From contig WTPW01000307.1 of NCBI GenBank assembly GCA_009809945.1, forward strand, positions 339,599-403,598: DNA of 64,000 nucleotides. The letters run 5' to 3'. Each line of letters starts with the position of its first letter. The stretch's first letter is position 1. Below, piece by piece: positions 1 through 12,523 of this stretch. Under the pieces are notes generated by a model. It was not told the DNA's origin, searched no databases, and worked only from the letters and a program-made list of their open reading frames with translations. Made by a program: the position numbers and the translations under genes. The DNA is from Gigaspora margarita (Eukaryota > Glomeromycota > Glomeromycetes > Diversisporales > Gigasporaceae).

Positions 1-240
1 TATAGTAATCTTAAAATAATCTTAAAATAATCTTATCATCATCTTAAAAAAATCTTAGTAAAATCTTAAAAACATCTTAAAATAATCTTAACCAATAATC
101 ATATAATTATCTTATAATAATTTATAATTATTAAACCATAATAATATTATTATTTTTAGATTTTAAATCTTAAAATAAACTTTTAATTATAAAAAAAATA
201 ATATTAATAACTTTAATATTATCTTAAACTATCTTAAACT
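1..240. repeat. degenerate short tandem repeat (TCTTAAAATAA-like)
   Basis: The motif TCTTAAAATAA and variants recur about every 11-13 bases from the window edge, decaying into AT-rich sequence by about base 240. No coding potential is visible. The array probably continues beyond the left edge of the window. Confidence 0.7.
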
Positions 241-825
241 CATCTAAAAAAAAGTACTAGTTTCTGTAAAGTACATAAAGAGTGAATACAGTGGCAAATA
301 GTAGTACAGGTTGGCATCAGAAAAGCATGAAATGGCATGGATTATGTAGCATACACAGGAATATTTTACGGAAAAGCACATAAAAATAGCACAGATAAGG
401 GTGGTATATAACAACATATTATATAAATGGCTCATTTAGATATCACATATGTGTACATTACACATGTGTTAGCTCATAATATGTGTTGGCTTATTTTGTG
501 GAGAGCAAAAAATTAGTGAACATTTTTTTTAAAAAGAGCAATATCTTATGATTTTACTAATGAAGCTTTACTATGTGTTTTAATTAAAAAATTTCTTACA
601 AAATTTTACTTCATATGCAGTTAGATTGTTGATTACTTATGCATATTTATGTTTTAATAGTTAATCCACATCATTATCACAGTGGAATGTGAATTTGCAA
701 TCTTTACCCATGCCAAATCATATGTTACTTTGACTAGTAAACTGCTGCGAAGCCCAAGCCATTTATATCCAATTGGCATGGGCATACAGTTCCACAAAGT
801 TGTTCCAATTCGTACAATTCTGGAT
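241..825. other. no gene seen; small inverted repeat
   Basis: I see no supported gene here. The arms CCCATGCCAA (near 708) and TTGGCATGGG (near 773) form a short inverted repeat. Short ORFs in this stretch have low-complexity translations and no recognisable domain. Confidence 0.5.
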
Positions 826-1990
826 TGACAGATACAGGGTGTAGGTGAGATTTTCTGGGTCATGTGATTAGTTGATCTCTGGTCTAGATCAGGATCACCT
901 GTTTTATAGATTAATATAAAAAAATAAATACACAGATCTTTTTTTTTACTACCCTTTTTTTATTGTTGCCATTTGTCATTGGTGTTGTTGCCACTTTTTG
1001 CTATTGTTTTATTCTTGGTTTCATCATCAATTTGGTGTTGCAATTGCTGTTATTGCATTTTTACTTGTCATAAATAAAGTGTGAATGTTATTTCATTAGT
1101 AGCAGTTTCTTCTATTGTTGTTTCATCACATCTTTGATTTTCTTGCACTGCCATTTCATTTGTAGCATTTCATTTTCTTTTTTCCTATAGTATTTTCGCA
1201 TTTTTATGTCTTCACATCTTCGTGTTTTCACATTTTCATGTCTTCACATCTTCGTTTTGTCATTTCGTTTTAACATTTTGCTAGATATCATGGTGCTGTA
1301 ATTGATGTGTTCATAGGTTTTTAACAAGAGTTAGTATTAAATAAAGGATAGAGTTAGATAGTCATTGAAATTAGTTAGAAGTTAGATTATAATACGGGCT
1401 TAGCGTTAAAGTTAGTAGTAGTACTATTTGAGTTTTAGATAGTATAGTTAAGGTTAGTATTAGTGCATATTTAATATAATGTAAATAAAGAGAATTAAAA
1501 ATAAAATATACAAACCTTTTTGGCCTTCTTGTATTCTCTTCTAAATTATTGTAATCAAAATTATTCTATAGATTATAAAATAAAATCATTTAAAATAAAA
1601 TAAATTATTTAAAATTAGACCAAATTAAAGAAAAAAAATAAAAAAAATAATTAAAATTAAAATGAATTTAAAAAATATAATAGTTTAAATAAAAAAAAAT
1701 AATTTAAAATAAATAATAATTTAAAATAAAATAATGTAACTTAAAAAAAAAATTAATTGAATTAAAAAAGAAAAAAAAAGAATAAAAAATTAATGAAAAA
1801 AATTATTAAAATAAAAAAAAAATGAATTAAAAAACAATTATTTATTTATTAATTAAATTAATTAATCATTTTTATTTAATTAATTATTTTAATTTTTTTT
1901 GATTGTTTTTTATTTTTTTATTTTATTAAAGTATTTTTTTCTTTTTTTTTAATTTATTTTATTTTATTTTTTTAAATATTTTTCTATTTT
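826..1990 (+). repeat. left arm of long inverted repeat flanking MULE copy 1
   Basis: This arm is homologous in inverted orientation to about 6985-8000. Shared blocks in the same order include GGGTCATGTG with GATCTCTG, then TTCTTCTATTGT, ATTTGTAG, TTTAACATTTT, GTAATTGATGT, GTTAGTATTAGTGCAT and finally an A-rich tract that is T-rich in the other arm. The arms are diverged and gapped. Long terminal inverted repeats suit a Mutator-like element, and the MULE transposase remnant lies between them. The outer limits are approximate and I found no clean target-site duplication. Confidence 0.65.
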
Positions 1991-2000
1991 TTTTGAGTAA

Positions 2001-2795
2001 ATGTTTATCCAGCAGGGTGTGATACCTTTAAATCTAGCACTGCATATTTATTAAAATCTGATTGGGCAAAAAATGCAATTTACAAATCAAGTAATAGTGT
2101 AAAATATAATAGCATTGCATCCTATAATAAAATTTACAAATTTAGTAATAGCACAGAATATAATAGCATCACATTCTTTAATTATGCAGATTAAAAACAA
2201 GTTTCTTATATAAATAAAAAGTGCATTATTAAAGCTATTGCAAGTTCCTTATATAAATAAAAAGTGTGTTGTTAAAGCTATTGTTATTTTAGAAATCCCA
2301 ATTAAAAATCAGATTAAAAAAACTAATATATAATAAATCACAACATCGAATATTATATTATATGGAGCAATCATTTAATAGCAATATTAGTGAATTGGTT
2401 CAAAAATATCATAAGTCTTTCATAAAATGAACAAGCTTATCAAAACCTTGATTAAATCTTACAAAACAATCTTGTAGTTACATTTGAAGATGTTCTTGAG
2501 AAGTTCGTAATATAGAAAAATAGTGAACATGATAAAAATAATGAAAATAGTAGTAACAGTAAGTAATACACATAAAAAAGAACTGCTAAAATAAAATTGG
2601 TTTGGCTTTCAAAATTTGATTTAAAAACCAGTTCCTGGAGAATAAGGATAACACATGCTTCATAATAATAGTAGTATTCCATTAATACCATTTTAGTATC
2701 AACAAAATGCTCTATTAACAATCCTAATTCCAACCCAAATCGACCTCAATTATACAGACAAATATAATAATCAAACCTAGGGGAGTCATTTTCTA
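2001..2795. other. AT-rich leader inside MULE copy 1, short internal duplications
   Basis: No gene is recognisable. Two local duplications occur: a TAATAGCAT-containing segment near 2090 and 2150, and a segment containing TTATATAAATAAAAAG near 2205 and 2252. The segment lies between the left arm and the transposase remnant. Confidence 0.45.
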
Positions 2796-5491
2796 ATGGT
2801 ATACAAATACAACTCTGTATGCATAAGACTAATATTTCTTAAATTAATAGATTCACTTATAGTTGCTTTAGAAGATATTCCTGAGAGCATTCATTTCAAT
2901 AGTTGGGATGAAGTAGATAATTTTTTTAATGATTATGAAATTAGAAATAGGTTTGCAGTTACTAAATATCAGATAGAGCAGAATAGCTCTGGACAAGTTT
3001 ATAAAAGAACCTTTGTATATGAATTTAGCAGAAAGTACAAATCTAAAAAAACACTTAAAATAATATTAAGTGGAATACAAAGAAATACAAAAACCAAGAA
3101 AATAAATTGCCAGTGGCATGTTAACTTATCTATTCTGAAATGAGCTAAACAAATCTTAGTTACAACATATGTCAATCAACATAATCATGCTCTTATTCCT
3201 GAAACTTAAAATTTTGGAGTAAAATATCGAACATTATCTAAGGAGGCACTTGACGAAGTAGACTTAATGATGAAACAAGTAATTTATCACTCATGGTGCA
3301 AAAAACTCTTCTAAAGGTATAATTTCCAAATCTAAACTTTCAAGATCAAGATTTAGTGAATGCAATTCAAAAAGTAAAAAATACAACCCAAATTAGTAAT
3401 AATGCGTCAACTTTACTTATTACTCTAATGTAAAAAAAATTAGAAAACCCATGGTGGGTTGTTAATTTTGAGCTTGATAAAGACAACTGTTTAACTCGTC
3501 TTCTTTGGATGTCTCCAAACCAAGTTAATCTTTGGCTTAAATACTATAATGTTGTTGTAAATGATAACATATTCCGTACCTACCAATATCAAATACCACT
3601 AGGAATTTTTATTGTAATTGACAAAAATTGTAAACTCATCTTGTCTGCCAAGTATTAATAAGTAACAAAACCATTAATATGCATGTTTGGATATTTAAAT
3701 GTATCAAAAAAGCTGTAGATAAAGCACCAATCGTTATGTTTATGATAGAGATCCTACACTTGATGCTGCAATCTTGATTGTTTTTTCTAACATGTACTCA
3801 GCACACTGTATCTTCTATATAGTACAAAACTTAACTAAAAATCTAAAAGCTAAATTGGATACCAATTGGGATAATTTTATTTAAAAGTTTTATGAATGTC
3901 ATAATAGCTTATGTGAACCACTGTTCAGAAAAAGATAGAATAAATTACTTAACAATTTTCCTGTAACAAAGGATTATCTTTTACATATATTGGATCTGAG
4001 CAGTTATTCAAGAGTAGAAGACTATGATTGGGTTATTAAGCAGCAATTAAAAGCAAATGGAACTTTATGTAAGCTCATTGATCGACTTGATGCAAGATTA
4101 GAAAAAGAAGTAAAATGGAGTCAATTTAATGATTACAAGCAAGCCACCACAACAAATACTATATCTATTTTTGGCCAAGATTTGTTTCCTAAAATAACAA
4201 AAGTTACTAATAAATATCTTACTGAACCTATAAGCAATGCAATTAAAATAGAAATGTCTTAGTATCTATTTATTAGTGCAAACAGAATCAAGTCTAGCAT
4301 TAATGAATTATATAATGAACAGGTAATAACACATAATATTAAATTGAATTAAAAAGTTTAATTATCTAATAGAGCATTTTTGTATGATAAAGGAAAATAC
4401 TCAACTAGTATCAGATGGGTTTATTGAAAACAAATATGATGCATGCTTCATCACACTTCAGGCACTAATTGATGAAGTATGCTGGAATGAAATATTAGAA
4501 ATATGAAAAATCACAGATATGTGAAGTGAAAAANGGAACCACAAACATTTTATTGTCATTGTCAATGCTGTATCTTTTATATGTTTATGCTTAATGTCCA
4601 TCTCTAAAGGAGTCATATGTTGATATTATTTCTGCATTATTATGTACTCCAAAGTTGCAGCATTCCACATCAGTATGATACCACAGAGATAGTATAAAGA
4701 TCATCACCAAGATGAATTAATTTCAGAAAAAGAAAGTCCCATACTTAGTTATAATATTGGAATTTTTAATGACAAAGAAAACTTGCCAATATGAAAACCA
4801 ATTACAATTCCAAAAACTATTCGCATAGTTAAAAACTCTAATCATAAAAGAAATTTATATAGTCATATATAGAGAATAGCATGAAAAGCTCTATTGCTTG
4901 CAGTTGAACAAAATAATAATGAAATAATTTCTTATTTTCAAGCTAGGACCCCGAAATATACATAGATAGATCAGGTATAAGTTTGCTTATTTTTGAGGTT
5001 TTTATGCAAATCTTTTCTATTTATAGTAATTTTTTGCTATTTTAAAGTTTTTTCTGCAGATTTTTTCTTTTATAGTAATCCTATAATTAACCTAACCTAT
5101 CTATATATATATTTCAGGGTCTTTTAAAGCCTATATAAACTGAAGCCATAATAAAAATCATTATGTGCACAAAAATCTTACAAATAATGAGATTGATGAG
5201 ATATCTGATAATTCACAAACAAATAAAACAAATAAACCTGTCGATGAGTCAGAAGAATTAGAAGCTGATCAAGATATAAATGGAACAGACCTTATAAATG
5301 TGAAAAATCCAGATAAAGTTTTTACTAGAGAGCAGCTATCCAAGCAAAGATATATAAGCAGTATTGAAAAAGAACAAGGCAACAACAGAGGATCTAAAAG
5401 TAGAGAATCTAAAACTAGAGAGCTACATAAATGCAGCATTTGCTATAGAGTGGGCCACAATGTAGCATTTCACAAGAATAAAAACAATTAA
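2796..5491 (+). pseudogene. MULE (FAR1-type) transposase pseudogene, copy 1
   Basis: This is a broken Mutator-like transposase. Read across frames it contains, in order: an N-terminal FAR1-like DNA-binding region (2870-3210; CQWHVNL then HNHAL); the MULE catalytic region, with DRDPTLDAAI near 3750 after a frameshift and SAHCIFYIVQNL near 3800; SRVEDYDWV near 4010 with the likely catalytic Glu; and the 90-residue block 3990-4262. A SWIM-like finger follows near 4570-4640, its CxH changed to CWY. The C-terminal knuckle CSICYRVGHNVAFH (5430-5475) is CX2CX4HX4H. It has several stops, frameshifts and an apparent deletion just before SRVED. A 179-bp MITE splits the frame at 4945-5123. The true start is uncertain; the first in-frame ATG is at 2796. 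It cannot make an active enzyme. Confidence 0.82.
4945..5123 (+). mobile_element. AGGACCC-family MITE, copy 1 (inside MULE copy 1)
   Basis: The element is 179 bp with inverted ends AGGACCCCGAAATATACAT at the left and the complement near 5100-5123. It matches 38344-38521 in the same orientation and 57842-58021 in inverted orientation. The flanking octamers TTCAAGCT and TTAAAGCC agree at 6 of 8 positions, consistent with an old 8-bp target-site duplication. The coding frame of the transposase resumes just beyond it (LLKPI...TEA), so the MITE landed in a coding region. Confidence 0.85.
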
Positions 5492-6317
5492 AACTATATA
5501 AAAAGAAGTAAATACCAGTAAATAGAGTTAGATAGTTGCCAACAATACTACAATATTGTAACAATGATAAAAAGTTATAATAAATGCAATTTAAAATAAT
5601 GTAATTAGAATGTTGAACTACTAAAGTGATAAAAACCCTAAAAGAAAATGATATTAGGGTTAGAGTCAGGGATCAGATTTGGGTTAGAATTGGGGGTTTA
5701 AGCTATACCTGACATACGTTACTAAAGTTGAAAGTAACAAAAATTTTGCTGATCATATGTGCCAAATACTAAACCTCCAATAGTGGGTAAGTATTTAAAT
5801 ACTCATAAAAATTGAGACCCATATAAGGCAGTTACCAAAAATTACAAATATATTGTTAGAATTGGGTAATTTTAGACAACCTCAATTGCCTTTTATTCAG
5901 TTGATTGTTTAATAATTTTTAGTTGTGCATATATATTATAGATTCTGTAGGTTCCTATAGGACTTAATGTTAGCAAAATCTATATAAAATTGATTAAAAG
6001 AATTTTTTATTAGAGTGCAAAAAGATGATTTCTTAGAAAAATAAGTGATTTTTGAAAAAGCAATGCTATTAGATTGTGCTACACAAAAACACATGATAGT
6101 GAAATTTTGATAGTAGTTCGACAAATCACTTTTTAACTATCTGGTACAGTTTAAAAAATGCAATATATAAGTATACTGCATTCTGTGGTTAGATTTAAAT
6201 GTTCTATAGGGGTGCGAGATCTAGATTTATTCTTTTTTTTAATTCATTTTAATTCTGTTTATTCGTTTTAAAATTTTTAATTTTTTTTTTAAATATATAT
6301 ATTTTTTAAAGAATTTT
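5492..6317. other. no gene seen; degenerate GTTAGGG-rich patch
   Basis: This is AT-rich sequence between the transposase remnant and the fold-back at 6318. A short patch near 5650-5710 holds degenerate GGGTTAG words. No domain was recognised in any frame. Confidence 0.4.
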
Positions 6318-6650
6318 ACATTTTGGCGCATATGAGTTGTGATGCATCTCATAAGCTCTAGTGTAATATAAGAGCAAAACAATAATTAATTCGTTAGTTT
6401 AGAGTTAGAGTGAGTGTAGGGTTATGTTAAGGTTAGGTTAGAGTTAGAGTAGGGCATTTAGTAAAAGATTCTAATCCAAAATTTTGTGAGAAATTTTTTT
6501 TGTTAGAAGGGAAAAAGGTAGTTTCATAAGCAAAATTTTGAGCTATAAGTGATTTTTTAGAAACTTCACTATTTTTTTTGATTTCACATTACATCTGATC
6601 TTACAATCTGATTAGTAAATCAGATAGGTGCATTATAACGCACATGCACT
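6318..6650. repeat. fold-back element related to 19572-19861
   Basis: The ends GGCGCATATGAG with GATGCATCT (left) and AGGTGCATTATAACGCACATG (right, as separated blocks) are imperfect inverted repeats. The interior, with GGGTTAGGTTAGAG words and then AAGGTAGTTTCATA...AAAATTTT...AAGTGATTTTTT, closely resembles 19630-19760. It is a non-coding repeat whose boundaries are approximate. Confidence 0.5.
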
Positions 6651-6688
6651 AAATTACATAAACCTTTTTTAAATATATATATTTAAAT

Positions 6689-6974
6689 CAGGGTTGGTCA
6701 AATTACTGGTTGACCAAAAATTCACTAGTCAAACTGGTCTGGTCAAATTGGTCAACTGGTCTGGTCAAATTGGTCAAATGGCTTAGTCTATTAATAAAAT
6801 AAAAATAGTATACAAATTAATATATACTATATAAATATATATATATATATATATACTATATATATTTAAATATCCTTTGACCAATTTGACTAACACAAAC
6901 CCTTTGACCAACTGGTCAAATTGGTCAAACTGGTCTGGTCAAGCTTGACCATTGACCAGTCTGTGCCAATCCTG
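6689..6974. mobile_element. hAT-type MITE with GGTCAA subterminal repeats
   Basis: The ends CAGGGTTGG and CCAATCCTG are inverted and the element is flanked on both sides by the octamer ATTTAAAT (6681-6688 and 6975-6982). An 8-bp duplication together with a CAGGG start is the hAT signature. The subterminal regions are crowded with GGTCAAATTGG and CTGGTCAA words in both orientations, typical of hAT transposase-binding arrays. The octamer is itself palindromic and AT-rich, so the duplication could in part be chance. The element is 286 bp, non-coding, and lies in the right arm region of MULE copy 1. Confidence 0.8.
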
Positions 6975-6984
6975 ATTTAAATAT

Positions 6985-8000
6985 ATATTTTCTATTTTTT
7001 TTTTTTATATATTTTATTTTATTTAATTTTTTTAATTATATTTTTTTTTATTTTTTTTTTTAATTGTTTTTAATTTTTTTTAAATTAATTATTTTTTTCT
7101 TTTTTTTAATTTTAAAAATTATTTTTTTTTTAAATTCAGTTTAATTATTTTTTTATTTTTTTCTTTAATAATTTTTTTTAATTTAATCAAAATTATTTAT
7201 TTATTTTTAAATTATTTTATTTATTTTAAATTATTTTATTATTTGGTTGATTTTAAATTATTTTTATTTTAGAACCCAAGAAGAATTTCAATTACAACTC
7301 AATTCAGAAGAAGAGGGCACAAGATAGTTTGTATATATATTTTTTATTTTACAATTATTTTTATTTATATTATTTTATCCAAAACATGCACTAATACTAA
7401 TCTTAACACTATTCGCTCTAACCTCTACTCTAATACTATCTAATTATATTCTTAATTTTACTATCTAATACTAACTATTGTACTTTATCACCTAATTTTG
7501 ACCCATTACAACATCAATTACAGTGCCTATAGATGACTCTACCAGTTACAACACATAGTAAAATGTTAAGATGATATAAAAAGATGACGATACCAATGAC
7601 GAAACACTACAAATAAATGATAGTAGAAAAAAGTTAAAGACACAACAAAATGACAATAGAAGAAAAAAAAGTAAACTGAACAACAATATTGCAATGGCAA
7701 AAGTGACGCCTTACCAACAACATTTATGCCTTACCAACAACAACAATTGCAACACTGCCAAACCAACAACAACAATGACAAAAGGAGATACCAACAATAC
7801 CAATAATGAATAGTGATGTTATAAGAAATAATAAAAAAAAAGGCTATAAAAAAAAAAAGAAGTGTACTTATTTGTTAATCCATGTAATAGGATAAGCACA
7901 GGATCTGACCCAGATCAGAGATCAATTGTGCACATGACCCAAAAAATCTCATCTATATTCTAGCACTCTCTTCTGGATCTTGACTAGTGCTACAAAAACC
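6985..8000 (-). repeat. right arm of long inverted repeat flanking MULE copy 1
   Basis: This is the inverted counterpart of 826-1990: a T-rich tract (6985-7260), then blocks GCACTAATACTAATC, ACATCAATTAC, AACATCAC-like words, CAGAGATCAATT and CATGACCC. The mirrored A-rich and T-rich tracts support one large fold-back structure of about 7.2 kb. Confidence 0.62.
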
Positions 8001-8689
8001 TGTGCCTATCCAGTCAAATTTTCCTATAGGGCTTATATACATGTCAATATAACTTATACAGGAAGAACCTAAAAATTCTGGGTCAGAATACTTTGAATAC
8101 AATGAAATCATGATTGGCTAGATTGGAATTGATCAATTTTGCTTCCAAGATTATAAAAAATTCTACTAATAAATTATTTCTATTCATTAATTAAAAAATA
8201 CCCAGCTGATAATTTTGCTATTAAACCTGCTAACAATTAACAATTAGAGCTAAACACCAACCTATATCTGATGCATCTGACCCAGAATTTTGGTGACCCT
8301 CCTGTAAAATTCTGTTCAATATATATAAATAGCTAAACTATTAAATTGTCAATCAACTTACTTCTGAAATTACTAATTTTATTCCTTGAACACCAATAAA
8401 CTTCCTCTCACATTACTATCTGCATTAAGATATTATACCTGAAATATTAATCTTGAAATCTGCTTTACTAACTCTTCATTGGGCTAGCAGATTCACAATA
8501 ATATATATAGGTTTTGATTGTTTAATGATGCTTAGTATTGTCCATGCATCAAACCAATTCATTTTCACATGTCACAAAATAATGTAATATAAAATTTGGA
8601 TATGGTAATTAAATATATATAGAAAGAAATATATAGAAATTGGGAGAACCAAGATAGCAATAAGAAAAATTTATATATGATAATAATAT
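8001..8689. other. no gene seen
   Basis: This is AT-rich sequence with no recognised coding block. The region around 8000-8060 contains the word CCTATAGGGCTTATAT, but I could not tie it to a defined element. Confidence 0.4.
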
Positions 8690-9075
8690 AGGTTAAGTAT
8701 GGAGAAAAATTAGGAAAGTTATGAAGGAAAAAATTATAACAAAGTGGAATGATGTAAGAACGATTGAAAGTATGATCAATTAATTATTATATAAGAAAAA
8801 TAATGATTATAAGGCAGGGTAGTATAAGGTAATGCTGTGATTTTGTGGTGCAGAAATATTATAGTAATAGGACTGATAACTAATTATGACCAAATCTATT
8901 CCTAGTAATAACAAAGAGTAAGTATAGAGAAAACAAATTAGAAAAGGGCAAATAATAAAAAAAGAGATAGGATAGGATGTTATAAGGATAATCAGAGGTA
9001 TGATCAATTTAACAAGATAAGAAAAAATGATAATTATAAGACAGAATTAATATTATGCAGAAATATTACAGTCGT
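8690..9075. repeat. diverged tandem duplication, period about 225 bp
   Basis: The order AAGTATGGAGAAAA, TATGATCAATT, AAGAAAAATAATGATTATAAG, TGCAGAAATATTA (8690-8865) is repeated with substitutions at about 8915-9075. Both copies are AT-rich and non-coding. It is a local duplication of unknown origin. Confidence 0.6.
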
Positions 9076-12000
9076 AACATTAAACTCAAGGGCTTGATAC
9101 TGTATGTAGTTTTTATTTATATTATACTATATTTTTTGGACACTAAATTTTAGGTACCTCTTACACACTCCTATACAGCACATAAGAGAACTTTTAATAA
9201 TACTACAGAGGTTATATTGTTGTATTATTTACTTTTTTGTATTTAATTATGATCTGCCAAAGAAATTAAATCTATCACACTATACATACGTATGCACACC
9301 AACATATACACATGAACTAATAATAGAATTATAAAGTTACAAACTTCAATATTCCAATCAGATCTTCAGATTTGTACACTTTACTTAACTCTCCTATAAA
9401 CCATACACTTCGTTCTTTGTACTATGTTCCTGATATAATTGCCTATTACAAGTTAGCAAGTATGCATGCATGTTAAAATTCTCAATTGATAGATTTTTAA
9501 AATTTTTAATTGCTAGGTGAAAATTAATAGGGTCAAGAAGCTCTCTTAAAATTCTTATAACTTATAAGAAAATATAAATAGTTTCAAATTTGAATTTAAG
9601 GTTACTTAAAAATTTCAAAAAAGAAAAAATATATTAATATAAAATAATTTATCAAATTAGTTCTAAATGTTACCTTTTTTTTGAAACTAAACTACAAATT
9701 TTTCAAAATTTTTTACCATATTTGCAAATATTTACAATTATTAATAAAATAAATATACACAATTCTCTAAGATAAACTTTAACCCTACATAAACATCCAC
9801 CATATTTAATTCGCCCAAGTATGTACTTCCTATTATTATTTAAATAAAGAATAAACATACTATCTATTGCTAATATAACTCATCACAATCCCATAATTGC
9901 AAAAAAAAGCAAAAAAAATCAAATTAAAAACAAAATAACTGAAATAAACAAAAATTTGAAATTTATTCACCAAAAAACAATACAGCACCCATATTTTTAA
10001 AAATACAAGCTATCATATTCCATTCACAAAAACTATAATAAACCAAAACTTAAATACTTTAATTAAACCACAAACCTACTACAAATATTACAACAGAGAT
10101 AATTGCAGCACTATAACCAAATACAAAATTCAATTGAATAGCAGTGATGTTACTAAAATTAAAAGCTCTCAGCATATGAGCATGTATATACTTGTTCAAT
10201 CAATCAATTAGTTGATCAAATTGGAAACTAATTGATTGACAATTTTATTAGACAATTAATCAATTGTGATGATTAATTGATTAACTAACTAAGGTTGTTT
10301 TCAAGCAGCTTTCTCAATTAGATTTGCTAGTAATCAAGGTATTGCAAAATCATTTTGATTAATCGAATTTAATTGAAATGATCTTTATAATAATTTTGCT
10401 AGAAATTCATTGTGCGAATATGGATTTAAATTTTAGCAAATCAAAGTAACTCTATAGAAAAAAAGATGGTTAATAGGTCTAGATTTTTTTTGATCAAAAT
10501 GATTAAGCATGATCCATTTTTTAACCAATCAGATTATTTTATTAACTATAGAAGGTGGTGCTTGAGAACAATATCCAAGCTATTTCATACCAACTAATCA
10601 ATTAGTTTACTATAATCAATTTTTTAATTAATTTTTAAAAAAACTAATTAATTTTATTTTGGTTTGATTTGAAACACTAGATTAAGATAAGAAGGTCAAT
10701 AATATAGTAAAATTGGTTCATGTTATATCTAATCTAACATTAAAAAATCGTATAACAATAAAATTAATCTTATGCTCTGGTGTTTGGTATAAGACTTGTT
10801 AATTTTAGATTTAATATTTATTTGGTAAAAAAAAGCAACTTCTATTTTCTGTGATTAATCAAAAAAATTACATTCCTGATAAATTGCACCTATTGTTATA
10901 TATATCAGATGTTTTAATAGAATGTTTGTTTAGTGATTCAATCAAAAAAAAGAATTTGAAAAACAAATTAAGCTAGTATTTGAAGCAGCATTTAAGAGTA
11001 GGGTTATATAGATCGTTAATCATATAATTTCAGTAGTACAACAAGATTTATATAAAAATTTAAAATGTACTAATAATAAAACTTTTTACAGTTGTAATCA
11101 AATTTGACTAAAATTTTATAATATATAAAACAATATGCACATTATATAATAGTAAAATTTTAATAAAGTATATATTTAAAAAAAATTATACTTCTATAAA
11201 TTTCCTCTAGTTGGCTTAAAATTCCTCTAGTTACACAAAACAATTAATTTTGATTGGTCAATATCATATGATCATCATATGATTTTTGTAAACAACTTTT
11301 GATGCCTAAAATTTAAATCATCATAACTTGATGAATATTTAACCAATTTTAATAAATTTGCTATTTTTAAATTTATTTAATAGTTCAAAAATGATTTGCT
11401 TAAAAAAATTTACAAATTTTAAAAAGAATAAATCAATACCATGAATTTTATATGTAATTTGCAATTTGTACTCCCTACCCTTAAAGAATTTTCAATTCAA
11501 TTCAAATTTTTTAAACCTACAAATAACAAATAGAATTGGACCTCATTGATGGGTCCAGATAAAAAAAATACTAAACAATTTTCTAGTATTGCAATTTATT
11601 TTTGATGCACAAGAAGAAAATATTGGATGATTGTAGCATGAATTTTATAGATTATATAGTATTATATAACAACTACAGCTTTCTGATCAAGAAATTAATC
11701 AATATAAAGTTGATGCAGAAAATTGGGTTCAAACCTTTTGTCATCTATCTCAAGGTGATGTAAATTTTTTACAAAAATATGGTATTTATCAAAAGTCAGA
11801 TATCACACTATATATGCATGTATTTGCAAAGCTTATTCTATTATTTATGCATCAATTAAAGGCAAAAGATCTTTTTTTTGCAAATTTGTTCTACTTTGGG
11901 CATAGAAAAAAACTATAAGCAAGTAAATAAATTTCAGATAAAATGGGCTAGATATTGAGAAAAAGGTTAAAATTGACAATTTTTAACAAAATATTTATGT

Positions 12001-12353
12001 GCTTAGATCTAAATTAGTTCAGAAATATTTTTTGTTAATTTCAATTCTTTTCTTAGCACCAAGCCCAAATTATCTTTAGATATTTTAATAAATTTGCTAT
12101 TAGGTTTAGTTGTTTTTTGGAGGCATAACTATGAAGAAGGATACAAAAAAAGTCTATTGTTTATGATATGATGTCTTATGAAAATTAGCAGCTTTTTTAT
12201 TTAATGAACAATACTTCTACAGAAATCATTTTTCAAAATTTTATATTAAAAATAAGAAAAATTTATTAAATTAAAATAGATGGCTTGTTCTTATATAAAA
12301 ACTTTATCTGATATATAATTTGATAATTTGTCATGTGATTTTTTGTATACCAG
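9076..12353. other. long AT-rich stretch without a recognised gene
   Basis: I find no supported gene. Between about 10190 and 10690 the words AATCAATTAG and TTAATTGATT recur in both orientations, and TTGTTTTCAAGCAGC (10295) has an inverted partner near 10560, so a worn fold-back element may be present. The remainder shows only short, low-complexity open frames. Confidence 0.4.
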
Positions 12354-12356
12354 TTA

Positions 12357-12507
12357 GGGGAGTGACAAAAATCAGGTGATTTTTTAGAGGGGGAGGGGGT
12401 AAAAAAAGTTGAAATTATATATAAGAACCTGACTATATATATATTAAAGAAGAGGGAGGGGGGTAGGCCTCTGATAAAAAATAATCAGGTGATTAATGAC
12501 ACGGCCC
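12357..12507 (+). mobile_element. PIF/Harbinger-like MITE (GGGnAGTG family), copy A
   Basis: This 151-bp element starts GGGGAGTGACAAAAATCAGG and ends with AATCAGGTGATTAATGAC followed by ACGGCCC, flanked by TTA on both sides (12354-12356, 12508-12510). Related copies are at 24267-24418, 25692-25842, 25657-25919 (interrupted) and 62620-62768. TWA target sites and G-rich ends suit PIF/Harbinger. It has no coding capacity. Confidence 0.85.
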
Positions 12508-12523
12508 TTATGTAATTTATATA

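Noticed and set aside
10133..10690. Possible further hAT element (CAGTGATG ... AAACACTA)
   Set aside because: The ends are only weakly inverted and the flanking octamers do not match, so I left it as an undefined AT-rich region.
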